Positions 1-7,909 of a stretch of 40,619 nt of DNA are shown piece after piece (the first letter of the stretch is position 1; every line of letters begins with the position of its first letter). The notes beneath the pieces are model-generated. The model was given only the letters and a program-made list of their open reading frames with translations. It did no database searches and had not been told where the DNA came from. Where the stretch lies: the NCBI GenBank assembly GCA_947178145.1, contig CAMWXE010000047.1:1-40619 (forward strand), in the 5' to 3' direction. The stretch is from an uncultured Lachnospiraceae bacterium (GTDB taxonomy: Bacteria > Bacillota > Clostridia > Lachnospirales > Lachnospiraceae). Position numbers and translations under genes: made by a program.

Positions 1-103
1 TCACTATATATTGTACCATTCTTTTGAAAAATATCCTTTTGACGGGCTAATCATTATTATGCTAATCAAATAAGTATTTTAATTTTTTAGGAGGAACTCT
101 CAC

Positions 104-394
104 ATGAATTTTCCATTTGATGATGCACCAAATACAGTAGCAATCACCTGCTGTCATATTATGAATGACAATATGCCAATTCTGCACATCTCCCATGACA
201 GTGATGACGGCATGTGGCAGTTTCTGTGTGGGACCCCCCATGATACAAGCGAGGGGCGAATTGTTTCTCTGCACCAAATCTACATGCACGATCCCACTGT
301 TGCCCAGCTGGCAGACATGCCCTGCGGATATTCCGCTGACCGACAGGACATAACTACTGCCTGGCGCATCCGAAAATCCCAGCGCAAAACATAA
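104..394 (+). CDS. Small hypothetical protein, possibly immunity-like (DUF2185/Imm33-type)
   Basis: A 96-residue acidic cytosolic protein with no signal peptide or membrane segment. The start is supported by an AGGAGG ribosome site 9 bases upstream. Its core (HDSDDGMWQFLCG around residues 31-43, then a stretch reading SLHQIYMHDP and GYSADR near the end) resembles small proteins that I associate with DUF2185/Imm33-like immunity proteins; this match is from memory of the pattern and is not certain. It is followed 29 bases later by another small gene with a good ribosome site, so the two are probably co-transcribed. If the immunity reading is right, a cognate toxin would lie to the left of the window. 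No function can be assigned from sequence alone. Confidence 0.6.
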   Translation: MNFPFDDAPNTVAITCCHIMNDNMPILHISHDSDDGMWQFLCGTPHDTSEGRIVSLHQIYMHDPTVAQLADMPCGYSADRQDITTAWRIRKSQRKT

Positions 395-423
395 AAATAT
401 TTACATAGAAAGGAGTAATATCA

Positions 424-774
424 ATGTCTGTATCACTTTACTATGAAGCAAGAAGACCTCAGCCTGCCTCCCCACAGGAAAAAACAGTCTGTGAGGAAAT
501 CGCGGCGCGCTATGACGTCCAATATCCCTATGGGGAATTGTATGAAGGCTTCTGCATTTACGATTGGGAATCATCCCGTGACGAATATGACAAGGATGTC
601 ATTTTTAGCGGTGCCACCAAACTGCCGCTGGATGATGGGCCGGAATTCTGCATGCAGGTCGCAGACTGGTGGCTGAAATGTCTGGAGGAGATCACCGATC
701 ACCTTCCCGGCGCGCGGTGGCATGTCCATATCGATGACGCAGAGATCCCATGGGGAGAGGATAAGGAGGAATAA
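424..774 (+). CDS. Small acidic hypothetical protein
   Basis: A 116-residue, strongly acidic protein rich in Asp, Glu and Trp (motifs such as FCIYDWESS and the WW pair near residue 79). It has no membrane segment. An AAGGAG ribosome site lies about 9 bases before the ATG. I do not recognise the family. Size, acidity and position between two other small genes fit the style of immunity or antitoxin genes, but that is inference from context. The stop is 5 bases before the next start, and that gene's ribosome site lies inside this one, suggesting translational coupling. Confidence 0.6.
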   Translation: MSVSLYYEARRPQPASPQEKTVCEEIAARYDVQYPYGELYEGFCIYDWESSRDEYDKDVIFSGATKLPLDDGPEFCMQVADWWLKCLEEITDHLPGARWHVHIDDAEIPWGEDKEE

Positions 775-779
775 AACGC

Positions 780-980
780 ATGTTGGAAGAAGCGATCCAA
801 AACGCCATAAAAGAATTGTCCGAATCAGGGGACACAGATCTCTGCGAAAATTTGATCCGTGATCAGGGAGTCCAAAGTCCAGTTTTTACACAACCGCCTT
901 TCATACCAAAAACACCCTTGCTTTTCCTTTGGAAACCCTTTGCACAGTACCATCCCGCTGCAGCAATTATTGCATTTTAG
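780..980 (+). pseudogene. Short reading frame, probably the remaining N-terminus of a truncated gene
   Basis: A 66-codon frame with a strong AAGGAGG site 10 bases upstream. Residues 1-32 look like ordinary soluble protein (an amphipathic Glu/Asp-rich helix starting MLEEAIQNAIKEL). From about residue 33 the translation turns into a Pro/Phe/Leu-rich string that does not look like real protein, and the DNA becomes AT-rich leader sequence running into the promoter of the next gene. I infer that the 3' part of a gene was lost here and that only the first ~100 bases are authentic coding sequence. It could instead be a genuine very short protein. Confidence 0.4.
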
Positions 981-1000
981 CAGATAAAATTTTTTCCCCC

Positions 1001-1029
1001 TTGTTAAAGCTTTGTCGTTTCCGTATAAT
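1001..1029 (+). promoter_or_regulatory. Sigma-A-type promoter for the AAA/PD-(D/E)XK gene
   Basis: TTGTTA at 1001-1006, a 17-base spacer, and a perfect TATAAT at 1024-1029. The expected start of transcription is near 1036, giving a leader of about 50 bases before the ATG at 1089. Confidence 0.7.
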
Positions 1030-1088
1030 AGAGATAGTTGCAATACTATGGATTTTTTCCCTCTTTTCGGGAAATGGAGGCATCCGTT

Positions 1089-2666
1089 ATGGGAATTTAT
1101 TTGAATCCTGGAAATGAAGGTTTTGGGGACGCAATCCGCTCCGAAATCTATGTGGATAAGACAGAACTGATTGCGCAGACAAACAAGTATATGAACACAG
1201 AACAAAAATTTATCTGTGTCAGCAGACCGCGGCGTTTTGGAAAATCAATGGCACTAAAAATGCTCGCAGCATATTATTGCTGCAGCTGTGACTCAGCGGA
1301 GTTATTCAGAGGGCGCAAAATCGAAAGCGATGCATCCTTTCAGGCGCATCTGAACAAGTATGACGTGATTTATCTGAATATGCAGCAGTTCTTAATCGAG
1401 TCTAGAAAACAGGAAGTGACAGATTACCTGGAACAGGAAGTTCTCGAAGAACTTCGGGAGCTGTATGGAGAGCTGTTTCCGGAGCGGGTGACAATCCTCT
1501 CCGCGGCACTTCGGAAGATTTATGCAAACACCAGGAAAAGGTTCATTTTCCTGGTGGACGAGTGGGACTGTGTAATGCGCGAACGGCAGAAGTCGGAGGC
1601 AATGCACAAGCAGTATCTCGATTTTCTGAGAGACCTTCTCAAAGACCAGCCCTACGTTGCGCTTGCATATATGACAGGAATCCTGCCAGTGAAAAAATAC
1701 GGGCAGCATTCTGCATTGAATATGTTTACGGAATATTCGATGACGGATCAAGATGTTTTTGAGGAATATACAGGATTTACGAAGACAGAGGTAACCGAAC
1801 TGTGCACACAATATAACATGGATTTTTCCCTGACAAGCAGCTGGTATGACGGTTATCTGTTTACGCGATTCCGTCACATATATAATCCCAAATCGGTCGT
1901 GGAGGCCATGCGCCGCCATAAGTTTTCCAATTACTGGACATCAACTGAGACCTATGACGCATTGAAAATATATATGGATATGGATTTCGGCGGACTGCGG
2001 GCAGACATCGTACAGATGCTTGGCGGCGGGCGGGTCAAGGTAAATACGAAAAGCTTTCAGAATGATATGCGAAATTTCAGAACCAAGGATGATGTGCTGA
2101 CGCTGCTGATACATCTGGGTTATCTTGCGTATGATTCCGGGACAGCGGAGGCATTTATACCCAATAAGGAAATCATTGAGGAGTTTGAGAATGCCATGAG
2201 TGTCGGCGGCTGGTCCGAGGTCATGCGTGTCTTAAAAGAATCAGAAAAGCTGCTGGAAAACACGCTTCTATGTGATGGTGACAGCGTTGCGGAGGCGCTT
2301 GACAGGGCACATACAGAAGTATCGTCGATACTGACTTACAATGATGAGAATTCATTAGCGTGTGCGATTGGGCTTGCTTATTACAGCGCGCGGAAGGATT
2401 ACAGGCTCATCAGGGAATTTCCCACCGGAAAAGGCTTTGCAGATATCGTGTTTCTGCCGCTGCCGCACACGGGCCGGCCCGCGCTGGTGGTGGAGTTAAA
2501 ATATGACAGGAGTGTCAGCTCTGCCATACAGCAGATCAGGGACAGACACTACACACAGGCATTCGAAGGCTATACCGGCCAGATTCTGCTTGTCGGGATT
2601 ACCTATAAGGAAGAGAATCAAACTAAGCCGCACAGCTGTGTGATTGAGAAAATGGAGAAGATGTAA
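1089..2666 (+). CDS. AAA-ATPase-like protein with C-terminal PD-(D/E)XK nuclease-type domain
   Basis: A 525-residue cytosolic protein. The start at 1089 is chosen over an upstream TTG because a GGAGG site sits 8 bases before it and the family begins at this point (MGIYLNPGNEGF). Residues ~1-300 form the AAA-ATPase-like domain (PF09820 type): a P-loop variant RPRRFGKS near residue 51 and a Walker B FIFLVDEWD near 157. The C-terminus has a PD-(D/E)XK signature (Asp452, then E469-L-K471, DUF1703/PF08011 type) expected to bind a divalent metal. This two-domain family is widespread and multicopy in anaerobes such as Bacteroides and Clostridia; its role is unproven, with DNA processing or defence often suggested. 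It has its own promoter and no co-oriented partner, and is separated from the convergent blaR1-like gene by a hairpin. Confidence 0.88.
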   Translation: MGIYLNPGNEGFGDAIRSEIYVDKTELIAQTNKYMNTEQKFICVSRPRRFGKSMALKMLAAYYCCSCDSAELFRGRKIESDASFQAHLNKYDVIYLNMQQFLIESRKQEVTDYLEQEVLEELRELYGELFPERVTILSAALRKIYANTRKRFIFLVDEWDCVMRERQKSEAMHKQYLDFLRDLLKDQPYVALAYMTGILPVKKYGQHSALNMFTEYSMTDQDVFEEYTGFTKTEVTELCTQYNMDFSLTSSWYDGYLFTRFRHIYNPKSVVEAMRRHKFSNYWTSTETYDALKIYMDMDFGGLRADIVQMLGGGRVKVNTKSFQNDMRNFRTKDDVLTLLIHLGYLAYDSGTAEAFIPNKEIIEEFENAMSVGGWSEVMRVLKESEKLLENTLLCDGDSVAEALDRAHTEVSSILTYNDENSLACAIGLAYYSARKDYRLIREFPTGKGFADIVFLPLPHTGRPALVVELKYDRSVSSAIQQIRDRHYTQAFEGYTGQILLVGITYKEENQTKPHSCVIEKMEKM

Positions 2667-2706
2667 CACCACTGTGCGCAGACGGCAGAAATCTTATCCA
2701 AACACG

Positions 2707-2742
2707 CTCTGGAGCTCCATCCGGTGGGACAGCGCTCCAGAG
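2707..2742. terminator. Hairpin between convergent genes
   Basis: A perfect 9-bp inverted repeat (CTCTGGAGC / GCTCCAGAG) with an 18-base loop lies 40 bases after the AAA gene and 18 bases past the end of the convergent blaR1-like gene. There is no strong T-run on either side, so it may be a weak bidirectional terminator or a transcript 3'-end protector. Confidence 0.5.
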
Positions 2743-2759
2743 TAATTCAAAATATCAGT

Positions 2760-5495
2760 TCAGTTCCTCTCGTTCATACGCTCAAACGCTGTCTGGTCAT
2801 CAACAATTGTGATTGTTATGGACTGGCTGCTGTACTTCGCCGCGACAGTGTGCAGAAATTCCAGCATGTCGCTCTCTGACATTGCCATCAGTGTGTCAAT
2901 GTCTGTCGATTCCCAGTAACTGCGTATGCTGTCTGTCATTCCGCCAACACAGTCATCGCGCTCACCGACGCTGACATTCTCTTTATCAGAGATGTAATAA
3001 GAAAACGTATAAAACAGGGAACACCATACCTCGTCCTCCTGTCTGGCATACAGCCGGACACTATCGCCCGCCGCCTGCTCCGGTTCGTTTTTATTAAGGC
3101 TTCTGACATACGCAGCATTCTCCATTCTTGAATAGTGCGCGGTTACTGCCGCAAACGCTTTCTCCTCATCCGTCAGCGCAACATGGTAGTCCTCCAGCAT
3201 ATTGTCGTAGCCAATCCGCTCCATCCGCTCGAAATTTTCATTCGCCCAATCCAGCAGCTCCCTGTCAAAATCCGCGATTGACTTTAACCTGTAATCTGGC
3301 GTTTTCAGTGCAAGCAGGCTTTGATAGTCCTCCTCTGTCGCCGGCACTTCCTCCCGGAGTTCCCAAGTCCATCGCCTCTCTTCCTCCTGCCCACTCTTAT
3401 ATGCCTCGGTCACTGCAAATCGTTTCCTGTCAGCTTCCGCCATCTCCTGCGCAGTTGCCTCCCGCAGTCCGACGATTTTCCTTCCCTCGTACACAACATA
3501 CAGATCCACCGCATTTTCGTCATAAATGCCCTCACCAGTGCCGGAATGCTCAGATATCCAGAGACTTTGCACCGAGTCATAAATTGCGCGCACTTCCTTT
3601 CCATTGAAGTACATTTTGTAATCATCTGTATCCCAGTCATAATTGTATGTCAGCCCAAAGGGAACATAGGGTTCCATCATTCTGTCCCACTCGTCACGCC
3701 GCTCTTTCTGCCATTCCTCCATGTCATCGACCGGCACATCATACGGTACGTTATACTGATAATCCTCCACTTCAACCCAAAGTATATTACTCTGATACGT
3801 CATTGTAACATTTAAAATCGTCTCGTCAATGAGTGCCTTCATCAATTCCTCGTCGCGCAGCTCACTGACAGACAGATCCTGAAAGATATTTTCCATATCT
3901 TCCTCTATAAAGCGCTGCACGGAAAGATACTCGCCCACTGTCAGCTGGTCTGCATCCAGAATCGTAAGTTTACCGCTGTACTCGAGCGTGGCATTCTCCG
4001 CCGCGCCTGGAATCGTTGTCTCCGCATATCCGCCAATACAGATTGATTGCTGGTTTGACAAAACCGGTCCCAGCACATTGTACATGAAGTCAGCAATCTC
4101 ATTTCCTTCCCCGGGCTCATATGTTTCATAGAATGCCTCGTCATGGAAAAAGCGTTCTATGACACGATTGTACTCCTCTGTGTCGGTCAGTGTCCACACC
4201 TTCTCCCGATATGCCGAGATGCTCATATCCTCATAACCGTCAATCTTCAGGGCGAGAAGCATTTCCCGCTCCTGTTCCGTAAAGTCTGTGTCCGGTACCG
4301 TTTGATGATTCCCTTCTTCTGTCGTTTTCCCATCTGTCCTGTCCGCAATTTTATTCCTTGTCTCTGCCGCAGAGGTGGCAAATGCTGTCGCGACGCTGAT
4401 GACTAAAACCGCTGCCACGATCACGGCCGGCATAGATTTCTTTTTGATTTTCATAATCGCTGTAATCCTTTCTTCCATTGCATTTTTTGACAACAAGCCG
4501 CTGCAAAGTGGCGCAAGTCCGTTTCTCTCCGCCTCCATCTGAATCAGCATCCGCGCATAGGCCGACTTTGACGCTTCCCCCATATGACGCACAACACGCT
4601 CATCGCAGGAGATTTCCACATCCCGGTTAAAAAGAAACCACATTGTCCACACCATCGGATTAAACCAGTGGATACCGAGCGCGCATGTGACAATCAGCTT
4701 CGCCAGCGCATCATAGCGGCAGACATGCACATACTCATGCATCAGGACATACTGCAGCTGTTTTGTATTTTCCCAGTCTGTGCTCTTTGGCATCAGAATG
4801 ACTGGGTGAAAGATTCCGTATGTCAGCGGAGTGGATACCCGGTCCGACTGCCTGACGGAAACCGGACGGCGCGAATGCTCCCGCAGCCAGCTCTGTACAA
4901 ATGCATTTTCAACCGGCAGCGATATCTGGAACTCAAACCGGCAGCGCAGATAAGATCCTGCAAAGTAACTGATGCAGCACAGCATTCCCGCACACCAGAT
5001 GACAACACACACCAGCTTAATGACACCCCTGTTTATTTTCTTTTCTGAGCGGTATCCGCCGGCATGGGTGACATTGCTTCCCGTTTTGTACGCTTCGCTA
5101 TCGAATCCTGGAAGTATCGTTTCCGCCTTTCCATCCGCCCTCTGCACCCTGGGAGCAATTTCTCTGGTTTCCTCGTATGACGCATTGATTGTGTTCCCAT
5201 TCTGTGCCGTATGAGAGACATCAGGATAGTCTGCGTCCGGCTCCCCGTCACTTTCTGCAAACAGAACCTGCTCCGCCGGAACCGGAATTAGTGCATCCAA
5301 TGCAATATTCCGCTCAATCAGCGAATAAACACTAAATGCTGACGGAATGGAAAACGGCACCATCAGTCTCAACAAAACAATTCCCCACAGAATCAAAAAT
5401 GTTCTTTTTGGCAGACGGTTGATTGTCAATGCCCGTATGACGATCACCACCCCGATCATAACCGCCCCCGAATAGCTCATCTGCAGTAAACTCAT
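2760..5495 (-). CDS. BlaR1-type M56 membrane metalloprotease sensor with a duplicated unknown extracellular domain
   Basis: A 911-residue membrane protein expected to sense an external signal and trigger cleavage of the BlaI-type repressor encoded just upstream. Membrane segments occur near residues 5-27, 32-50, 157-178 and 355-375, bracketing a zinc-protease domain with HEYVH at 253-257 and a downstream Glu in DVEISCDER (292-300). The C-terminal ~535 residues lie outside the cell. They are not a penicillin-binding domain (no SxxK/KTG motifs seen). They appear to contain two diverged copies of one domain, both opening with LLALK (about 413-576 and 727-900) and separated by a segment with NGKEVRAIYD. 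The start follows blaI by 24 bases, so the two form one operon. Ligand unknown; cell-wall or antibiotic stress is only a guess from the family. Confidence 0.88.
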   Translation of the reverse strand: MSLLQMSYSGAVMIGVVIVIRALTINRLPKRTFLILWGIVLLRLMVPFSIPSAFSVYSLIERNIALDALIPVPAEQVLFAESDGEPDADYPDVSHTAQNGNTINASYEETREIAPRVQRADGKAETILPGFDSEAYKTGSNVTHAGGYRSEKKINRGVIKLVCVVIWCAGMLCCISYFAGSYLRCRFEFQISLPVENAFVQSWLREHSRRPVSVRQSDRVSTPLTYGIFHPVILMPKSTDWENTKQLQYVLMHEYVHVCRYDALAKLIVTCALGIHWFNPMVWTMWFLFNRDVEISCDERVVRHMGEASKSAYARMLIQMEAERNGLAPLCSGLLSKNAMEERITAIMKIKKKSMPAVIVAAVLVISVATAFATSAAETRNKIADRTDGKTTEEGNHQTVPDTDFTEQEREMLLALKIDGYEDMSISAYREKVWTLTDTEEYNRVIERFFHDEAFYETYEPGEGNEIADFMYNVLGPVLSNQQSICIGGYAETTIPGAAENATLEYSGKLTILDADQLTVGEYLSVQRFIEEDMENIFQDLSVSELRDEELMKALIDETILNVTMTYQSNILWVEVEDYQYNVPYDVPVDDMEEWQKERRDEWDRMMEPYVPFGLTYNYDWDTDDYKMYFNGKEVRAIYDSVQSLWISEHSGTGEGIYDENAVDLYVVYEGRKIVGLREATAQEMAEADRKRFAVTEAYKSGQEEERRWTWELREEVPATEEDYQSLLALKTPDYRLKSIADFDRELLDWANENFERMERIGYDNMLEDYHVALTDEEKAFAAVTAHYSRMENAAYVRSLNKNEPEQAAGDSVRLYARQEDEVWCSLFYTFSYYISDKENVSVGERDDCVGGMTDSIRSYWESTDIDTLMAMSESDMLEFLHTVAAKYSSQSITITIVDDQTAFERMNERN

Positions 5496-5519
5496 ATTCC
5501 CCCTCCTCTCGCCGATGCG

Positions 5520-5894
5520 TCAATCCTCCCCATACGTCTCCACGATCTGTTTCAGCTTCTCAATCTGCTCTGCGGAGAGCTTCTTTCTGCCGAGTAGAGC
5601 CGCAAACAGCTTATCTGCGGAGCCGTCGTAAACCTTATCAATCAGCTCATTGGTCTCTGCCTCCTGCACCTTTTCCTTTGGAATCAGCGCATGACACATA
5701 AAATTCGGTTCCGTGCGTTCAATCGCCCCCTTTTTCATACAGCGCTTAATCAGCGTATATGTGGTATTTTTGTTCCAGCCAAGCTCCCTATTCAAAATGT
5801 CTGCAATATGCTTTGCCGGTACATCGCCGTCCTTCCACAGTACGTTCATCACCTTCAATTCAGAATCAAACAGCTTTGTTGTCTCTTCATTCAT
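5520..5894 (-). CDS. BlaI/MecI/CopY-family repressor
   Basis: A 124-residue winged-helix repressor. Residues ~8-75 carry the BlaI-type DNA-binding domain (opening LFDSELKVMNVLWKDG, recognition region GWNKNTTYTLIKRCMKKG), and the acidic C-terminal helices (about 80-124) are the dimerisation part cut by BlaR1-type proteases in the family. The ATG at 5894 follows an AAAGGAG site. Immediately upstream is a perfect long dyad with TGTAGTAGT/ACTACTACA half-sites, matching known BlaI/MecI operators, so autoregulation together with the downstream M56 sensor gene is very likely. There is no beta-lactamase gene nearby; targets elsewhere in the genome are possible. Confidence 0.93.
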   Translation of the reverse strand: MNEETTKLFDSELKVMNVLWKDGDVPAKHIADILNRELGWNKNTTYTLIKRCMKKGAIERTEPNFMCHALIPKEKVQEAETNELIDKVYDGSADKLFAALLGRKKLSAEQIEKLKQIVETYGED

Positions 5895-5913
5895 ACGTAA
5901 ATTCTCCTTTATA

Positions 5914-5967
5914 TAAGACTGTAGTAGTATCTGTATATAGACTACTACAGTCTTATCTATTTGTCAA
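5914..5967 (-). promoter_or_regulatory. BlaI-type operator overlapping the blaI-blaR1-like promoter
   Basis: Two perfect 15-base arms (5914-5928 TAAGACTGTAGTAGT and its reverse complement at 5941-5955) flank a 12-base centre. The arms contain the TGTAGTA/TACTACA half-sites of BlaI/MecI operators. On the minus strand a perfect -35 TTGACA lies at 5962-5967, and the operator covers the spacer and the AT-rich -10 region, so bound repressor would block RNA polymerase. Confidence 0.85.
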
Positions 5968-6029
5968 CAGAGAAACTTATTTTCTTTTACCATGATATAA
6001 AACAGTGGTAAAATCCCTTGCATTCAAAC

Positions 6030-6069
6030 AAAAAAAAGAACTGCTGCTTGCAAGCCAGTCCTCTTTTTT
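6030..6069 (-). terminator. Intrinsic terminator after the SEDS gene
   Basis: An imperfect hairpin (AAGAGGACTG pairing with CAGTTCTT on the minus strand, 12-base loop) is followed on the minus strand by eight T residues. It begins 10 bases after the stop of the SEDS gene. Confidence 0.7.
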
Positions 6070-6079
6070 GATCATATCA

Positions 6080-7408
6080 CTATCGTTTCTCAATCCTCAA
6101 ATTCATTCTCCATCTCGGTTGATCAGCATATGTTTCTTCCGTATACACTTTCTCATACCGATGCACACCGAGCAGCAGTCCAATCAACACGGCATACACA
6201 AATGACGCACTGCCTCCATACGCCAGAAATGGCATTGAGATATTCGTAAAGGGAAATAGTCCAACGTTGACCAAAGTTCCTTCCAGGCAGTTTAGAAAAA
6301 TGACCATCATGCACGCCATCGATACCAGAAAACCAAGCTGGTTTTTCTGGCTGTACACAATCTTCACTGCGCGAAGAACAAGTGCAGCCAGTAGAATCAA
6401 CAGCAGAATCCCAACAATCATCCCATAGGTATAAATGCTAAACAGTGGTGCCAATCCGTTATCCCGAACCACATCAACACCCAGTTTAACACCATATTCT
6501 GAGCTTCCGCTTCCCACAAACTTTGCATTTCTCAGGATATCAGCAATTACATTATAAATGTATCCTGCGTCCTCTTTATACTGCTCCCGGTTTAAAAACG
6601 CTTTCAGCCGCATCACCCGAAAGGAGCCCGCGCTCCAGCTGGCACTGATATTCCAGACAAAAACAATCAACGGCAGTATGACTGCTGCAGCGACAATCGC
6701 TGTCATACGTTTCTTACATTTGCCAAACATCCCCTTTTGGATTGCAGCAAGCAGCATCACAATCATGCTCCCCCCGATATTTACGATCACCCAAAATGTT
6801 GCTGAGAGATAGTTCATGGCCAGGCAAGTGGCGCCGCACACCACAAGCCCTATGAACACAGCTCCATAGCCTCTCATGCGCATCTGGTACAGAACTCCCG
6901 CAAATATTGGCACATAGAGATACACCAGTATCGACATTGCTGGTATTCTGCCATTTAACACAGTCATATAATGCTTGCCAATGATAAAGAGAATTGTCAC
7001 AATGATGTATGCCGCCGCGCCGACTCGTCCGATAATGCTATAATCAATGAAATAGATTACCGCGGTCACCGCAAATCCCACAAGCATAAACAATCCTTGG
7101 CGGAACAACACCCTTTCAACGCCATATATCGGCATCATGCAAAACAGCCCTGCAATACTCAGTGCAAACATAAGCAGAATCATTCTCCAGTCAGTCTGCG
7201 GGCGGTGTATTCTGTCCATCGATACACCGATTTCCACCGGATCGCCCATCTCGTGTACTGCCTTTGCGACAGCTTTGTCGTTCTCCATTCCTGACTGCTC
7301 ATACACTTCTGTCTGGTCTATGATATGGTTTGTCAGCTCACGCGCCACACTGTCGCGCGCTTTCGCACAGCGCATCTGCTCTGTCAAAATCTTTATAAAT
7401 TCTTCCAT
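6080..7408 (-). CDS. SEDS-family (FtsW/RodA/SpoVE) protein with N-terminal HAAS domain
   Basis: A 442-residue polytopic membrane protein related to the FtsW/RodA glycan polymerases. Residues 1-68 are a cytosolic helical HAAS/permease-prefix domain (a paired-helix pattern ending in MGDPVEIG), a module that commonly accompanies PadR regulators. Residues ~75-430 contain about ten membrane segments. The SEDS landmarks are present: a G-S-G-S loop at 299-302, an Asp in VVRDNG (residue 316) at the place of the essential RodA/FtsW Asp, and MPFLAYGGS at 392-400. The PSE-type motif found in housekeeping FtsW is not evident, so this is a divergent member. No partner transpeptidase lies beside it. It follows padR by about 80 bases. 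Activity as a peptidoglycan polymerase is inferred from the family only. Confidence 0.88.
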   Translation of the reverse strand: MEEFIKILTEQMRCAKARDSVARELTNHIIDQTEVYEQSGMENDKAVAKAVHEMGDPVEIGVSMDRIHRPQTDWRMILLMFALSIAGLFCMMPIYGVERVLFRQGLFMLVGFAVTAVIYFIDYSIIGRVGAAAYIIVTILFIIGKHYMTVLNGRIPAMSILVYLYVPIFAGVLYQMRMRGYGAVFIGLVVCGATCLAMNYLSATFWVIVNIGGSMIVMLLAAIQKGMFGKCKKRMTAIVAAAVILPLIVFVWNISASWSAGSFRVMRLKAFLNREQYKEDAGYIYNVIADILRNAKFVGSGSSEYGVKLGVDVVRDNGLAPLFSIYTYGMIVGILLLILLAALVLRAVKIVYSQKNQLGFLVSMACMMVIFLNCLEGTLVNVGLFPFTNISMPFLAYGGSASFVYAVLIGLLLGVHRYEKVYTEETYADQPRWRMNLRIEKR

Positions 7409-7486
7409 TTTTACCTCTCCTTATTTCTGAACAGTTCCTTAGATACATCTTCCTGGAGTTTATACGCTCCTCTTTGTATCCTGTGT

Positions 7487-7813
7487 TTACGCCATGCCAA
7501 GCACATTCACGACGGCTGTCTGATACTCCTGCCACTCCTCTTTTTTCGATTTCAAGTATTTTTTGCCGCCCTTCGTGATGCTGTAATACTTGCGTATCTT
7601 TCCATTTACTTCACTCTCATACGAAGTCAGAAAATGTTTCTCCTCAAGGGAATGCAGCAGCGGGTAAAGTGTCCCCGCCTTCAATGTAAATACATTCTTT
7701 GACTTTGCCTCGAGCGTCTCGATCATCTCATAACCATACATATCCTTATCCTCCAGAAGACGCAGGATTAACATTGAGGTACTTCCCGAAATTAATGACT
7801 TATCAATTGCCAT
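7487..7813 (-). CDS. PadR-family transcriptional regulator
   Basis: A 108-residue winged-helix regulator with the typical PadR signature (GYEMIETL, then LKAGTLYPLLHSLEEKHFL and RKYYSITKGGKKYL). I prefer the ATG at 7813, where the family normally begins; an ATG at 7825 lies directly against the AAAGGA site with no spacing. It is followed by the HAAS-SEDS gene, the usual PadR/HAAS pairing, so it probably represses its own operon. A consensus promoter embedded in a long perfect inverted repeat lies about 140 bases upstream. The inducing signal is unknown. Confidence 0.93.
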   Translation of the reverse strand: MAIDKSLISGSTSMLILRLLEDKDMYGYEMIETLEAKSKNVFTLKAGTLYPLLHSLEEKHFLTSYESEVNGKIRKYYSITKGGKKYLKSKKEEWQEYQTAVVNVLGMA

Positions 7814-7909
7814 ATCGAACACCATTCCTTTCTCATTTTATATTTTTCCAACCTGGACAGGCCAGAACCAGCATTTTAAACAAGATTTCATTGTTAAGTG
7901 CTTACATCA

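Noticed and set aside
3128..3815. Long plus-strand frames (up to 164 codons) rich in Pro, Ser and His
   Set aside because: They lie antisense to the blaR1-like coding sequence, lack ribosome sites and have no sensible composition; shadows of the real gene.
7421..7440. CTTATTTCTGAACAGTTCCT, resembling one end of the MITE-like element
   Set aside because: Only about 15 of 20 positions match and no second inverted end is found nearby; it also contains the ribosome site of the SEDS gene.
7439..7484. Interrupted hairpin between padR and the SEDS gene
   Set aside because: The pairing is broken (GATAC and GGAG blocks only) and no T-run follows; too weak to call a terminator or RNA switch.
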